Below are positions 43,822 through 57,321 of a stretch of DNA of 64,000 nt, one piece after another. This DNA comes from Sparassis latifolia (taxonomy: Eukaryota; Basidiomycota; Agaricomycetes; Polyporales; Sparassidaceae). The notes beneath the pieces are model-generated. The model was given only the letters and a program-made list of their open reading frames with translations. It was not told where the DNA came from and searched no databases. The position numbers were made by a program, and so were the translations under genes. How positions within the stretch are numbered: the first letter of the stretch is position 1; each line of letters starts with the position of its first letter. The DNA lies in NCBI GenBank assembly GCA_018466975.1, contig CM031561.1, forward strand, positions 930,001 to 994,000. The letters are read 5' to 3'.

Positions 43822-44398
43822 TGCGGACTACGACTAAGACGAGACTCAAGCGGGAGGCGGGGTGTTGGCACAAGAAAGGAGGATTCAACATATTGAGTAA
43901 ATTAGATGAAGTCACCGGCGGGCACGCAAGAGGCACAATCTCGCTCGCGCCACATTCGAGATAATACAAACGCGTTGCATAATGGTTTTTTCGCGTTATT
44001 TGTCTTGCGCAAATAAAGTCATAAGGTCGGGGACTGCCGCAGAAATCTTGCACAGGACATCATATAAGAAAATCAAAGCCTACATAATAAACACTTTGTA
44101 GCTGCACTGGAAAGTTTTGTGTCACCACGTAGCGGAAACGACTAATGCAAGGCAGTCTCAGACGCCATTGTACGCGGCAGACCCTTGACCTTCCACATAT
44201 GGGTGTGTTTGCCCAGAAAAATCCGCGAGTTTCACGCAATTATGTAATATACAAGATAGATAGTCGTCGGCGGGTCAGTCATCCTGGATGCATCATCAAC
44301 TATCAACACGTTTGCTATTGTCTTTCGAACGGTGACTTGGTGCGCAGCCAGAAAAGGTCTGCGAGCTCATCATAAGCAAACAATCAAATATGGAGAAA
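43822..44398. other. Intergenic region between DUF2985 gene (5') and FMP27 (3')
   Basis: 577 bp. Promoter of the DUF2985 gene plus the 3' end of FMP27 on the same strand. No gene signal. Confidence 0.5.
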
Positions 44399-47300
44399 TC
44401 ATAGACGAACTCCGGTGGTGGAGATATCAGAATCCATGCTTGACCTCGAATCGCCACGCCCCTTCCGCTTGAATACACTTAGCACCCTGGGTCGCCGTTT
44501 TGTAGTCTCTGAGGGCGAGTCAGGCATAGTCTCCGGCTCCGTCGTGAGACTTGACAATGACGGGTCCACAATCGGTGTCGGTGGAAGGGATACCGCCGAT
44601 CGTTTCTTCTCCTCTGACTCACGACCTGCACTTTTCAGGCTGCGCAACTTCGGAGTGGTCATGCGGCCATGATCATCGTGATGATGGTGACTTCTAGATG
44701 GGATGAACTTGGTCTTTGAGATGATTTCGCGCGCGACTGGGAGAACAGGAACCAGCGGTTGCTGGAATGCCATTTTGATCCAACCCCTCCAGTTCCGGTC
44801 GGAAGGAATGAACTGATCTACCAATTCCTCGAACTGTCTGAACGTTAGACAAGAAGTACGTAGGAATAAAAGAACCCACACTCCAAGTCTGGTTGCGATA
44901 CTCGAGGTCTCGAGTACGAATACGAGCATCGCGGCAGAGGAACGAGTCTTCTTTCCTGATGCTGAGGACCAAATATAGACTGAACTAACGGTCAACGTTT
45001 GTTGCATTTATCTGGTATGCAGAGCATACCTAGCCACCCTCACCCACGCGAAAGTCTTCTGCGACGAACGGGTCTTCATCTCGGCAGCATCGTCGATTTC
45101 CTTGCGTAACAGCGCAATTCGGTCTTTATCTTCTGCGGATTTTGGAGTCTGGGTTTTCGTGGGAGAGATAGGTGACGATGGATGCGTTACAAGAGCTTCG
45201 ATAGAGCGCGTCTTATGCAACGACGGAGTTCGCAGTGTATCCGACTCGGCTTTCCGCAAGTCAGTGAAGGACCTTGAACTACCCAGCTTGCGTAGAGGAG
45301 CGATCCCTAGTTTGTTTCCATCCATAGCTTTACGAGGCATCATGTCCGATAAAGAGCGCCTAGGGGAGGCCGGGGAAGAAGCAGTGATAATGATATTCGA
45401 GATGTCAGTGGCAGGTGAGGGTGTATCAGGTGAGGGAGTCAAGGATTGGGTATCCGTCAGTTGCTTCCTGTTTCTACGAGCTGGCCAAACGTATTCCATG
45501 ATCTTGCGCCCCATCCGAGTGTCGATTTGCAACCGCATGGGATGAAATGTGAGTTCAAAAGCTTCGTAAATAGTGATGCCTCCAACGGGGGGTAAGACCG
45601 TCCAATCCGCCAGTAAGAACAACTTGCGCTAGACGAGCCCATAATCAATATTGAGGATCACAATGATTGACGCGGCACACACCTTGACCAACGGATGTGT
45701 AGCTGGTTCGTCGTGTTTGCACAGTATCTCCGTCCACTCTGCGTCTGCGGCACCATCGAACGCTTGAAGATCTCCGACTGACAGGTCATTGACAACGGAG
45801 CTGTCTTGCCTATTGAGCCAGTAAAAATTGATGTCACGGACAGCTAGTTTCGCGAGTAATTGGTCGCGTCTATCAAGCATTCTCCACGAAATTTCATACG
45901 AGGAGGCGTGCAAGAGGAGTGCTGATTTCTGCTCTGGGTGGTCGTTGAGCTTGTCCTGTGCTAACTTCATGCCATCGAATATAAGATTCAGCTCTTCCGC
46001 AAGCAAGAGGATATGAGCTTGAATCTTGAGCATCTCAACTTGCCCCGCTTCGCCGGTGCCTCGAAGTTTCCAACCTGCCTCTCGTCGTGTGTCCATGGCA
46101 TGCCTCAAGCGCATTTGCATGTTTTCCACGACGTCTGCTGCGGATTCGAGATTTGTAAAGTCATAACTGAAGAGCATTCTCTCTAGCCTGTCGGAACGCG
46201 TTTTGAAGGCAACGTCAGAGAATAGCAGGAGGTTAGTGACAATGCTTGAAATAGCTTGGAAGTGTCGATCATTGGCGGAAACTGTGAACCGTGGAACATG
46301 CACTCGAATGAGGTCCTAAAATTTCTTGAAGGTAAATTTCGTGTACAACCAACCCAGAAGGAAGTTACTAACAGTCTGATTCTGCAAGTGATCGCGGGAA
46401 GATTGTTCATGGCCACGCACAACAGACGTTACATTGTTACGCAGACGGAGTCGATTGAACTTGTCGTATTGGAGCGAAGCATCAGTCTGAGGAACAAGAC
46501 GATCGAAGGCACTGTTTTCGCAGCGAAGATCAATCAAGACCTCTAAAGGGACGCAGCCTTCCCCGGAGTTGTTCACAGCTGACGGGGAGAACGTTTGGAG
46601 TCCGGTTATAGACGCGAAATTTCTGGTTGGCAAACAGTGAATACATCTCGCAAAAGATCAATACACTACGACTCACCTGCTCATCACCTTACCACTGACA
46701 GGATCGTCAGCATTCACGTCGTCCATGATGTCGAAAGACTTCAATTTCCCATGCACTGCAGCTAGCACACAAACTGAGTCTGTACTGCATTCGCGCAGCA
46801 CAATCTGCGGCTTGAGCAACAGACAGAAGTGGCTCTTGCGCAGCGAGACGCCCTCGGACCACCCGTCAAGAGGATCAAGCCGAGCAGGATCATCAGTATT
46901 TGGGCGCGTTGGAACATCAACAGCCGTATCCTGTCCATCTTCGCCAATCAAGAGCTTACGAACAGCAACAGCAGCAGCGTAGGCAGTAGAGACAGCACCT
47001 CTAGGGCTCTCTGGTTCCTGTAAGATGTCGATAAGAGCCGCTTTCGCTTGATCGCGTATGAATTTGACAGCACTAAAGATGTTCGTATGTAAACCGATTT
47101 GGAGGACAGCATTAGAAACAGGAGACTGACCGCGTTGCCATGTGATAATCAATGCCGCGTCGAGAACGAGAACAATGATAATACTGCATCAAAATCTGTA
47201 CGACATTGGAATCAAACTCGAAATCGGCCTGCATGACGACTGCACTCTTACGTCACGTATCGTGTTATCCATGAATACTTGAGGACAGTGAACTTGGTAG

Positions 47301-50300
47301 ACGTGATCAAACGTAGCCCACTCCTCCGAAGAGACTGAGTCAGAAGGCATATAATAACTTTGACCACCATTCGGCCCTAGGTGCGTTGACGCAGCTTCGA
47401 CTTTGCAGAGATGTGAGACATAATCATCCAGTAGTGCTATCATTCGTCGTGTATCACTGGCGTCATCCTCCTGACCATGGGGAAATGGTAAGCAAACTAC
47501 ATATTGAAACTCGGAGAACTTAACCTGATGGTTCCCCGACGACTTCCCATTTGTACGCCCTTGTCGAGCTTGTCGGTCATATTTTCGCTGAAGTTCCTGA
47601 ATGCGGTCTGAGGTCAAGGTCATCTGTACCTGAGTAACAGCTACACCGCCACAATGAGTATACGAGGTGTACAATCTTAACTCCCACTTACATTTTTCTT
47701 TCCCGAGGAAGCACACGTGTGTCTGCTCGGTACCAAACTTACTACGCTCCACAGACTCATTGGAGGTGCTTTGATCGTCATCCTTGACTTGTTTGAAGTA
47801 CGTGAATCGTGGGCAAGAGCCAGTGGGGAGAAGATAAAAATTGGAGGGTGTCTTGTCTATCTCATCGAAATCATCCAAGTCGAGCCATAGAGAACCGGGA
47901 TCCTCAGCAGTCAAGTTGGTCTGCGTCCTGTAGTTGCTGCTCAGAGGTGGTGAATCCACAGGAACATATTGTTTGAGCTGCTCCGAGAAGATAGCGAGCA
48001 CAGTACGCAGCTCTAGCCCTCGCATCGCCACTTCAATGGCGTTGAAGACCTTGTGATGGACAGTCTGCACCCCTCCTGGGATATTGAGCGAACGTTCTTG
48101 GTCTCTTTGGTGCATGTCAGCCTGGAAATGGTCAATCATAGCTTTGACTCCAACATATGGTGTAACGCCGTCTAGCCACGCATCCCGAGAATTGTCGACG
48201 TAGAGATGAGAGATGAAAAAACGAGCGACGGAGAATCGATACTTCAGCGTGGCAAGATGTTGGCCAAATTTGGGTGAAACGGGACGCTTGCGCGCATAAC
48301 GTGGCCCTTGGCGTATTGGAAGAGACATTGCGCCGTCGAACAACGAGTACCACGCCCAGAAAAGTGCGAATGTCTCGGGCGACAAGTGAATACTGCTAGA
48401 GTCAAGATTGGCAGCCTGTCCGTTATGTAGCGCAGAAGTCAGGGATAAGGACATATGAATGAAGTCGGAACGGAATCTATTGTAGGAGTCTGCGTTGGAC
48501 TGATACACAATGAGTGGATGAGCGACAGATACAAAAGGCTTAGTCACCTTGCATTCAGGAGTCACCGACTTCTGTTCTAACTTAACATCGTAATGAGGGA
48601 GGAAATGGAACATTCGGCATTTGCGGTGAAATGGGGTACCAGTGCATCTGTCGCATTCGGGACCACACGCGCGTTCGAGCACAAAACCAACGCCAAAGCG
48701 TACACCCGAACTCAGCTTCGCACAAACCTTGCGATATTTCCGAGATTTACTGGCCTGAGGCTTCGAAGGAGCAGCCGAAGTATCCTGAGCATTCCGGCGA
48801 GCCGGGGAGGAGCTGCCGTAGGTGTCTTCTATACTAGCTCCCAGGAGGTTAGTCTGGCAACAGAAAGGGAACGTTGAAAACACGACTTTACTTTGGAATC
48901 ACCACAAGCATGGAGTCGCTCGTCACTTGGATGAGTTCGCCCTGTTTGTTTGGCTGCCCAATCAAGAGTCTGGTATCTCCACGCCAGCAAAGGGCGAATC
49001 CTGCTCCATGCCCATCAAGCATGTAGGGATCGCGAGATCCTAGCAGTTGATCAGTACAACGAAACAAACAGAAGGACAAGTAAGAACCTTTCATATGGAA
49101 ATGGACTTCTTCGTCGAAGGACACCTTGATACGCCAGTGGAAGATGAGCCTCAACTAATAAAAGGATCGCGCATTTTATTACTCCTTGTTTGCGGGAATG
49201 CGGGTACTCTCTGCTTACTTTGTCCCAGATGCCGATGGGAGGAGAAGGATCCCGCGGAGCATGCGACAACGTGTCGAGGACACGGAGGAAATCCTGCATT
49301 GCAGGACCGTAACTGACAGCCCACGAGAAATCAGTCACCCCGTCGGTAGTGACCCGGATGTGTGGGTTAGCGTAAGTCTTGACAGGCATAATGGTCTTAG
49401 GAACTAGGATGGATAATGGAGAAGCACCATGAATACCATTGTGTTCTTTCACGACCTCACAGGATATCCACTCGACGGACTCCTTGGTGCCCATTTCTTC
49501 AGCAATCACAACGTGGCTACCGAAGTGCAATCCAACCATGCCTTCTACTGAGCTCGGAGGGATATAGAGCAGAGGCAGAGGATAATCGCGGAAGGAGAAT
49601 CGCAGTGACCTTACAGAAAGGTCCAGGTGGACTGGTATGAGGAGGGAGAACTGTGAATCTCGAGGAAGACCATTTCCCAAGTCGTATAGGAAGTCGGCCA
49701 GATTACCGGATGCAAACGAAGGGGACGACATAGATAACGAAAGGCGATCAAGAGTCAGCCTGCATAGAGGAGGAACAGGCCTTGGCAGCTTGACATTAAC
49801 TAGATCGCCTTTTAAAGCATCTTGACTGTCAACCGATAGGCGTCTAGCAAGTCCTTCTTCCTTATACATCTGTGAAAACTTCGCTTTCAAAATCGCTGAT
49901 CTCCAGGCGACTGAATGAACTTGAAGGAGTCGATCATGAGCCTCGGCAATGGGGACCGTGCGTTCAGAACTGAACTGGAAATCCGAGCCGATATCTTGGG
50001 TGCTTGAACGAACATGATCAGAACCGGAAGCAAGAACTGTTGCAACTTTAGATTCAAAAGCATCGTCACGACTTTTTCGGACGATTGCAGCATCGTATCC
50101 GGTCCGCCATATCAGGCCCAATTGTGCCTCGAAATCCTCATCCGCGGCCTCGAAAGTCAAACAGCGAACCACGATAGAGATGTTAGGCACATTCTTCGCT
50201 TCCTCAGCTTGTGGAACAGGTGGTCGGTGGTACCGACCAGCAGAAATCATCCGGGAAATATGTTTAATGCTTTTGATGGTGACGTTAATGTCAAGGATAA

Positions 50301-53300
50301 GATCGGCCAGAACGAAATCGAAGGGGATCCTGAGACGGCCAGTGTCTCCATCAACCGAGACAGCTAACGGACGGACCTTGGGTTGAAGGAGGACATCCCA
50401 GTTGGACAGACGCAGCACTTCTTCCCACTCTTCCTTCTGGATGCCGTCGCGGTCAACCGGGACAGACGTAGCGAAAACGATAGACCTCCACTTCGCATCA
50501 ATCTTCTCCTCGGATGGAATGAAGCAATGCAGGGCAGTGAGACGCATGAAGAGTTTTGTTCGAATTGGGAATTCCCACAGTAATTGAAGCTCGTTCACGG
50601 AACAGCGGATCTGGATGGAAAGGAGAGACGGCGGACGATGCGAGTGGGTGCTGGCTGACTTCGCGGAGAATAAATTCAACGTCTTAACGGCAAGAAGCAA
50701 GTTGTACACTTGTGCAAGACTCATTGATCCACGGACATTCGATACGCCCACTGTGACAGAACAATCGTCCTTCACCCCTGCGAAGGCAAAGCCATTGGGA
50801 CGGAGACCAGAAAGGACGACATCAATACTAGTGTGTTTGATGCGCAAAAACTCCCTTGCTGAAATATCAGCATTTTGGTCTCCAACGCAGTAAGGGTCGT
50901 CCGCGGCAAAGCAGGTAGAGACCGCATCTCGAAGCATGGCATCCCAGAATGCCACCTGCACGAGAGCACGGAAACTGTGACTCTTTCCTGGGGTAGCAGT
51001 GCCCGCGATAGCCTTCACCACTTGTTCGGTTGGAAGTGACAGTCGTAAGCGTTTGTCGTTGTAAGCATGGAGACCACGGAGCTGCTCGGTATGCCTGCTG
51101 CGCACGGCGCAATAACTGATAGAAACGCCTGTCTGCGAGACTACTCCTCGAGAAATGTTCAGCCTTTCATCTGGTGCGATATCGGGGCCAGTCACAGAGA
51201 TGATCAGTCGTCCTATCGCAAACGAGGCAGACAGTCCAAATGGCAGTTTATCGAGGACACGGCGAGGAGAAGCCGGCGTTGTCTCGGATTGCAGCTCGCC
51301 GCGGTCTGCGGCAATTCTCGACAAAGCCCTGATGACATCAGGTTGCCATAATTCAACAGAGAGGGCCTCTGTCGAACATTGGAGATCGGTGTAGATGGAA
51401 GCAACGTCTAGCGCAACGCTTTGGGACTCGTCCCCGATGTCCCCAATGGCGCTTGCATGACCAAGAAGCTGAACAGCTTCCAGTGAAAGTAAGGATTCGC
51501 CTAGATAGTCAATATGCGCGGCATCGCTATGTCCTTGCTCCATGTCGGGACCGAAGCGTACGCGGACGAAGGTGCGCTTCAATGCAGAGACGAGATCGAG
51601 ACCCATGCGTAGGCCGAGGTTGTCATGCGGAATATGGCCCTGGTGATTGTCAGTGATAGACGAATAGTTTGATGTTGCGGATGCTAGGAAGCCATCCGAT
51701 CGTAGCTCCAGCGCGAACGGGACATCATCACCCTTGCTACTGGAAGATATCAAACGAACACACATCTCGTCTACTTGAAATCCGATAGCAACACGGGGCA
51801 CAGGGCACAGAATGGCAGGCAACATCGGCCCAGTGTCGACCCTGGGTTTCGAGGGTTCCTTCCTCTTCAGTAGTGCTTGGAGCACTTCCATGCGCTCTAC
51901 ACATTGAACGGTACCAAGAGAAACATTTGTGACCAGAAGTTGGGCATTTGGATCACCCAACAGGAAGTTTAATCCGTGTAGCCAAGGCAAAGGCCACCGA
52001 GAGACGAGTGTATCAAGCTGCAAGGGACCGGCGGAAAGGACTCGGAGGTGATCCACGAGCGCCCCAGAGCCTACCCTGTCGAGAGTCAGAGCAGCTGTGA
52101 AGAAATTGAGACGGTACACGTCTGCGCTGAGTTCATCGCCTGGTATACTTTTCTTGCCCAACCACTCCCGGTGCATGGGATTTGAGTCAGGATGGCTCAG
52201 ACCTGCACTGAGAGCTACATGCTTCATGGTAGCTTTGAATGTCAGAGTGACATCCGTTGGACTGCGCCGCAAACAATGGGTCAACGTGAGCTTGGAAAGT
52301 CTGAAGTCAATGCTCTTGAGCAGAGACACCTGAGACTGAAGTTTGACGTATGAGACAGATCACGCCATTCTCGAAGACAAAATCGCGCACCGTTGGGCTC
52401 TTGGTCTTCAATCTGCGTACTGCAAATTGTTTACCACCCCAGCGGAAGCGCATCGATGCCTGAAGACAAACCGTGACTAATGTGACGAGGACTCGGAGCA
52501 CGATTGTTTAACGCACAGACAAAGCCCCCATAAATGGTGAGCGTGGAGACGCTGGTGATGCCCACTTTGCCCGAGAGGAAATGGGAGGGGATATGGCCGA
52601 CAATAAGCCATTTTCACGAGTAGCATCCTCCTCTTCAGTACTGCGATCCGCTTTCATGATGTTCAGCAAATTTCGCAGGATGTCAGCATTGATATCCACG
52701 GTTTTGACTGCCAATGATGTCTCCACACTATGAGGCTCTATTCCTCTACGCGGATCCACTCGGACGGTCAGCCCAAAATTAACAGAGGGCATATCAACGA
52801 AATTCTGGGTCACTGCAGTATTTCAGTAAGACTAAATCGAAAGGCTAAAAAGTGAAGCAAACCCATGTAGAATTCTTGACACAATTCCTTCAGCGCTAAA
52901 GGACGAGCAGTCCCTGTGACGCCTTTGACCTGTAAAGAGATAGATGCGGAAACAAGGGTGGCACCCCAAGCTCGGTCCCATGTGCGTCGCAGACTACCTG
53001 TTAGTCGCGCATTCCAGTCGGCTACGCTGGCGAAGCGCCTATGGCGGGACTGGCTGCGGTAGTCGGTGTTTTCATCGGGATATACCACACTTTCCAATGA
53101 CGATAGCGAGACTTGCGTATGAAATCTCGCATCTTCCAAGCCAAACTCCACACCAGGTATGGTCGAGAGGGTGACTATCGCAGAATGCAACTCGAAGTCG
53201 AGGATATGTGTCAGAGCGGGAAGGGCCCGAATCACGAGGCGAAGAGCTGTAACAATCGCCCTCCGAATCACTGGACGCAGACATGGATCGAGGAGAGTGT

Positions 53301-53757
53301 ATAGGGAAGACAGAACGGACCGCGTAATGGACCAGATATGAGGTGCAAGCTGAAACGATGCGAGGTGTGCCGAGATCGAAGGGATGTTCGAACTCAGTGA
53401 GGGAAGTGATTCTGGGGCAGCTGGTCCTTCCTGAGTAATTTCTAGCTTCATGCCCTCCACCTTAATCGAGAACCGACTTGCTGATTGTGCACAGGGTCGA
53501 TGATACGAGATACCAACTCGGTCAACGCGTAATGTTCCAGTTCCAGCCCGGAAATATATGCCACGGATAGATCGTAGACTGACACTACGCACTCGCAGCC
53601 GATTTGAAATGAGGCTGAGAATAGACGGACCAATGTACGTCCTGAATATGAGCGACAATGAGACAATTCGGACGATCCATAAGACGAAGATTGTCCAGGT
53701 GGAAGCGTCTTCGGGTTGCCCGATGAGGAGGGCACCGAACAGGGAAAAGACAGACAT
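44399..53757 (-). CDS. FMP27: Bridge-like lipid transfer protein, FMP27/Hobbit (BLTP2) family
   Basis: Very large repeating-beta-groove (RBG) protein at ER-plasma membrane contacts that moves lipids in bulk. The N-terminal membrane segment (TWTIFVLWIVRIVSLSLIFR) leads into SLRSIRGIYFRAGTGTL, then a very long exon (52329-49051) carrying VNELQLLWEF, FEAADEDFEAQLGLIWRTGY, IDFRLSKLTLTHCLRR and the GFWDK-domain counterpart SPPIGIWDKVSREY. Downstream come ALFWAWYSLFDGAMSLPIRQ relatives, MHVPRFTVSANDRHFQAISS, YEISWRMLDRRDQLLAKLAV, and ADWTVLPPVGGITIYEAFEL with TFHPMRLQIDTRMGRKIMEY, a strong family signature. The tail is Ser-rich and basic (RRPRVLSVFKRKGRGDSRSS). About 2,900 residues. The ATG at 53757 (MSVFSLFGALLIGQPEDAST) is the first in-frame one; a GTG-led extension to 53820 or an upstream exon is possible. 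Confidence 0.88.
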
Positions 53758-54901
53758 CGCTCTGTAGGCATAGTTTGAGTCGGTGAGGACATCGTCAGTG
53801 GTCCCGGTCAGGTTGGCCACAGAATACTCACAGAGTGTTTCGCTGTAAATTCAACGGGCGTAAGGGCCGGTAATTGTGGAGGTGAGGAACTGGGCATTCA
53901 AATTAAACGGGGATATGACACGCTAGTAGGTCAGCTAAGCTTCAGCACGAAGTCAACGAGGATGATAAGTGGACTGTCAGAGGCGAGGCGAACTATGCTG
54001 CTGTCCTCCTGAGCGCTAACTTATTAGCGCCCGTGCGCGATCACGCATCATGACGCATAGGCGCACACAGCCTCACACAGCTTGCCGTCGTCGTTCTCCG
54101 CTCCCTTCGGTGCTGCATTATTAATTAATATTTCTCCGGGTGATCCATCTAGCAACTTTTTTTCACTCGTCAGCGATTTGTCAGTGATGAGAAATTAATG
54201 TCCCGTACCTCCTGTCTCCACGTTGTGCAATTGAACCGTCACGCTCATGATCACCTCAAGTCTCTTGATTAATAAATTCTCACGCGTGCAGTGGCGTCTC
54301 CACCCTATATCTTGAACGTCCCGCCCTTGCAGGGGTAGATGTACGAATTCTCGCGAGAGGTATGGCCTAGAGCGAGTCGTGGCGCTTTGGCTCACAAGAT
54401 GCTTTGGTAAACCAGGACATACCGGACACAGGGTGGTGACAAGAACCACGCCAAGGACAGGCTGTAATTATACCATTCCAGCTCTGCCCATGCAACCTTA
54501 CGAGAAGTGTACCGTGTCTATTCGTTTGGTGGTATATAATGTACGAACATGTCAAATGGAAGAAGAATTGACTTCATGGTCCTCGAGAACGTTGAGGAAT
54601 ATATATCGAGATTTGGATCATGACTCAGACACTTCTGCACTGGCGCGGAGCGCAAGGCCTACGGTCTACCGATTCTCATCAGTTGCACCAGTAAGCCTTC
54701 TTGCTATTTAATCTGGTAGTGTGAATTCTGCACTTTGCCTCTCTCTTTTAGTGTTCCTGTAGTCTGAACAAATTCCCTGTGTAACCTTTTGCACTGTTCT
54801 CCCCTGAAGGGCCTTAACCACAGGTGTGCGCAACTCGATTTCGAGAGACATAGTGAGAGCCGGTCAAGTGGAAACGGTCAGAATGACCATGGTCTATCTA
54901 A
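53758..54901. other. 1.1 kb intergenic region, FMP27 (5') / DPB2 (3')
   Basis: FMP27 promoter and DPB2 3' flank. It contains an 18-nt perfect hairpin (54013-54030, GCGCTAA arms) next to a run of GC-rich ACGCAT/GCGC words. A plus-strand ORF (54379-54711, 110 codons) and minus-strand ORFs (54195-54555) match no family and are not supported. Confidence 0.45.
54013..54030. repeat. Short perfect inverted repeat upstream of FMP27
   Basis: GCGCTAACTTATTAGCGC: two 7-bp arms around a 4-nt loop. Position relative to FMP27 (about 260 bp upstream) allows a regulatory role, but chance is also plausible. Confidence 0.5.
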
Positions 54902-57110
54902 TTACTCCTCTCCATCCATACTCAAGATACTAGTGGGATAGGTTAGATCCTCGTAATATCGGGTAACAACATTCTGCTCACCATTCCTCGGACTGTTGGA
55001 GTGAAGGGGTATAGGCTGAAAATGTGAAAGAGCTGCCGACGAAGCTTCCAGGATTGAAGACATGGCAGTGTTCATATGACATCTGATATCTATCATACTT
55101 GTCCGCGAGAATGACCTTCACATGAGACATCAGATACTGTAGCAAGAAAATTACATCTCGGTAATTCAGACGCACCGCTGTCGGTAACGGATAAAGGCGA
55201 AGCGCGTGGTCGAAGTCGGACAATACTGGTTGGATGGTATTTGTCAAGGGGATAAGGTGACTTTGGTCCAGTATTGTTTGTACGAGCTACTCACAAGACA
55301 TCAGCCTATTAACGAGCGTCATCTGAACGTGCACTCACATAACGCTTGAGGTCATCATTTCGAACATCCGGCTTTACCCCAACGAGGTTACGAAGCATCT
55401 TCGACATTAGGTCCTCTCTAAATATCACGATCTCTTGCTCGAAGAATTTAATACGGCACGGATTCGTTGCGAAGTGTACTTTGGGAATTCGAGATTTGAG
55501 ACGTGATACAAAGGCCGATAGGAGGGGCTTGCGAGGCAGTACAGAATTGACAGTGACGTCCAGGGGTCCTGGGACGAAGACGAAGTGCGTTGTACGAGTG
55601 ATTGAAGGGTAACTTGAGATCAATTCCGCTAGAGAGTCGAAGTTGTCTGAAACAGTGTCGGTCAGCTCGCGTAATGTCAATACCTTGGACTGCCAATACC
55701 TTGAAATCGCCGCACTTCCCTGCTGTTACCTTGCGGTATGCCTCTACTGCTAAAGTTTCCGCATAAGATCACCACCTTCGGTATGAAGCTATTCTCTATG
55801 CAATTGTCCAACAACTTGCGTAATCCAAACAAGGTTTCTGGGTGATCCAACCATACATCTGACAGAACAAAGAAACGCAAGTCGGGTAGTTCCATACATA
55901 CGCGAGCTGCAAGTTGTTCCTGTGGCCAGGATTCAGAAGTTGCACCGTAGATGACAGGGAACCGGCTCCTACATCTTCCAGTAAGGTCGTCGAACCTTTG
56001 CCTAGGAAATCAATATGACCATATATTGAACTGGCAGAAAACATCAGGCAAGTGATAACTTCAATTACGTGCTCACTGACCGTGCTGTATCTCGTCTTTC
56101 ACAGGGTGGATGACCTATGGCTATCACTACAAAAGTGGCATCCTCAGTATAATCACCCTCTACCAGCGCAAAACATCCCTCAGTAAATAGACCTTCGCTG
56201 GGTTGGTCCTGAGAGTTCCCTCCTGAATAAACAAAATGTTTGCTAGGACAATTCCACCCACCAATTGCGAAAAGTCTAGCTCGACAGCACCATCCTGATC
56301 TTCGAGGCAGAGTTTTCCTTCCTTCGAATGGGATAGCATTCCGAATAACAAAAAGCGATCTCCCGCGCGTCCGAGGAGCTGTTTTGTGGATCTCAACTGT
56401 CCTTGCAGCATCAGTATGTCGGGTATATCTCGGTGTTGAGTAACAGTTCACCGTGAGCAAATGTTCCCGATCACGAGATGGTAATGTTGATGGGGAGAAG
56501 TGCTCATTTCGTAGAACCGCTTGCCTGATGACGTTGAGCCGATTGCGCATGGCCATGGTACGAGAGTCTGCAGAACCGGACATCGTGAGCGGACCGGTTG
56601 TTCTGCATAAAACGTCAACGTCAAGACCTTCTGCTTTGCCATGAATAAAAGAGACACCTTTCAAACGCGTTCCTCTCAGGAGACCAATGCCACAAAGGCA
56701 TGTCAAAGGCGTCAACGAAAGCAAGGTGGCTTTCCGGATCCACGAGCTCATGGTCTGTCTGATCTTGACTGTCCCCTGAGCTTTGGAAGGCTTCATACAC
56801 TCTCTGTAGAACCTCCAGTGAAACTTTCATCTGTGCATCTGCCGGCCATGGTCCAAATTGGTTCCAGAAGTTAAAAGTGCAATGCATTACCATCTTGCTT
56901 ATTGTACTCTTTCGCTATCCATTCAATAGAGAATTCTACGTCTTCATCCGGAATTTCGTGGCGATCGAGCAGTTCCTCCACAAATTCCAGTGCTTCAGGT
57001 CCGAGAGACAGGCCGTATTTACGAAAAACCTGGCCACACGGGTCAATGGAAAGGAAAATCACAGTGCAGATTAATACCTTAATAATGGTTCTTTGTCGTG
57101 TGTCTGACAT
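54902..57110 (-). CDS. DPB2: DNA polymerase epsilon subunit B
   Basis: Non-catalytic subunit linking Pol epsilon to the CMG helicase. The ATG at 57110 gives [11 protein letters not shown]; an intron then joins it to [20 protein letters not shown] (N-terminal helical domain). Further blocks: [40 protein letters not shown] (OB fold), [63 protein letters not shown] and [20 protein letters not shown] (inactive calcineurin-like phosphoesterase domain with degenerate metal sites, as usual for B subunits), [40 protein letters not shown] and [18 protein letters not shown]. The final exon is only 27 nt or so (ILSMDGEE), joined by a 52-nt intron; it ends at TAA 54904-54902. About nine introns. Divergent from the PHAF1-like gene by 211 bp. 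Confidence 0.92.
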
Positions 57111-57321
57111 TTATTTGCACCAATAAAATGCTGCGTTCTGTGATAAGGAGGAAGGTCGAGTTGCTGAAGGTAAGAGTTTGGAGACGCGCCTGTCACGCGA
57201 CTGTCACGCACACGATCGCGTTTACGTGACACAAGCCCCCAAAAAGGCAAGCTCAGCTCGTCTTGACTCCTGACAGGACTTCACCGTGTATACTGGGTGC
57301 TCACAAGCTTGTCCACCGTTC
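57111..57321. promoter_or_regulatory. Divergent promoter region DPB2 / PHAF1-like
   Basis: 211 bp between start codons. It contains CACGCGACTGTCACGCACACG (57194 region) with ACGCG words, the MluI-type element bound by G1/S factors in fungi, which would suit DPB2. Confidence 0.45.

Noticed and set aside
54379..54711. 110-codon plus-strand ORF
   Set aside because: No recognised motif and competing ORFs on the other strand; kept only as a low-interest observation.
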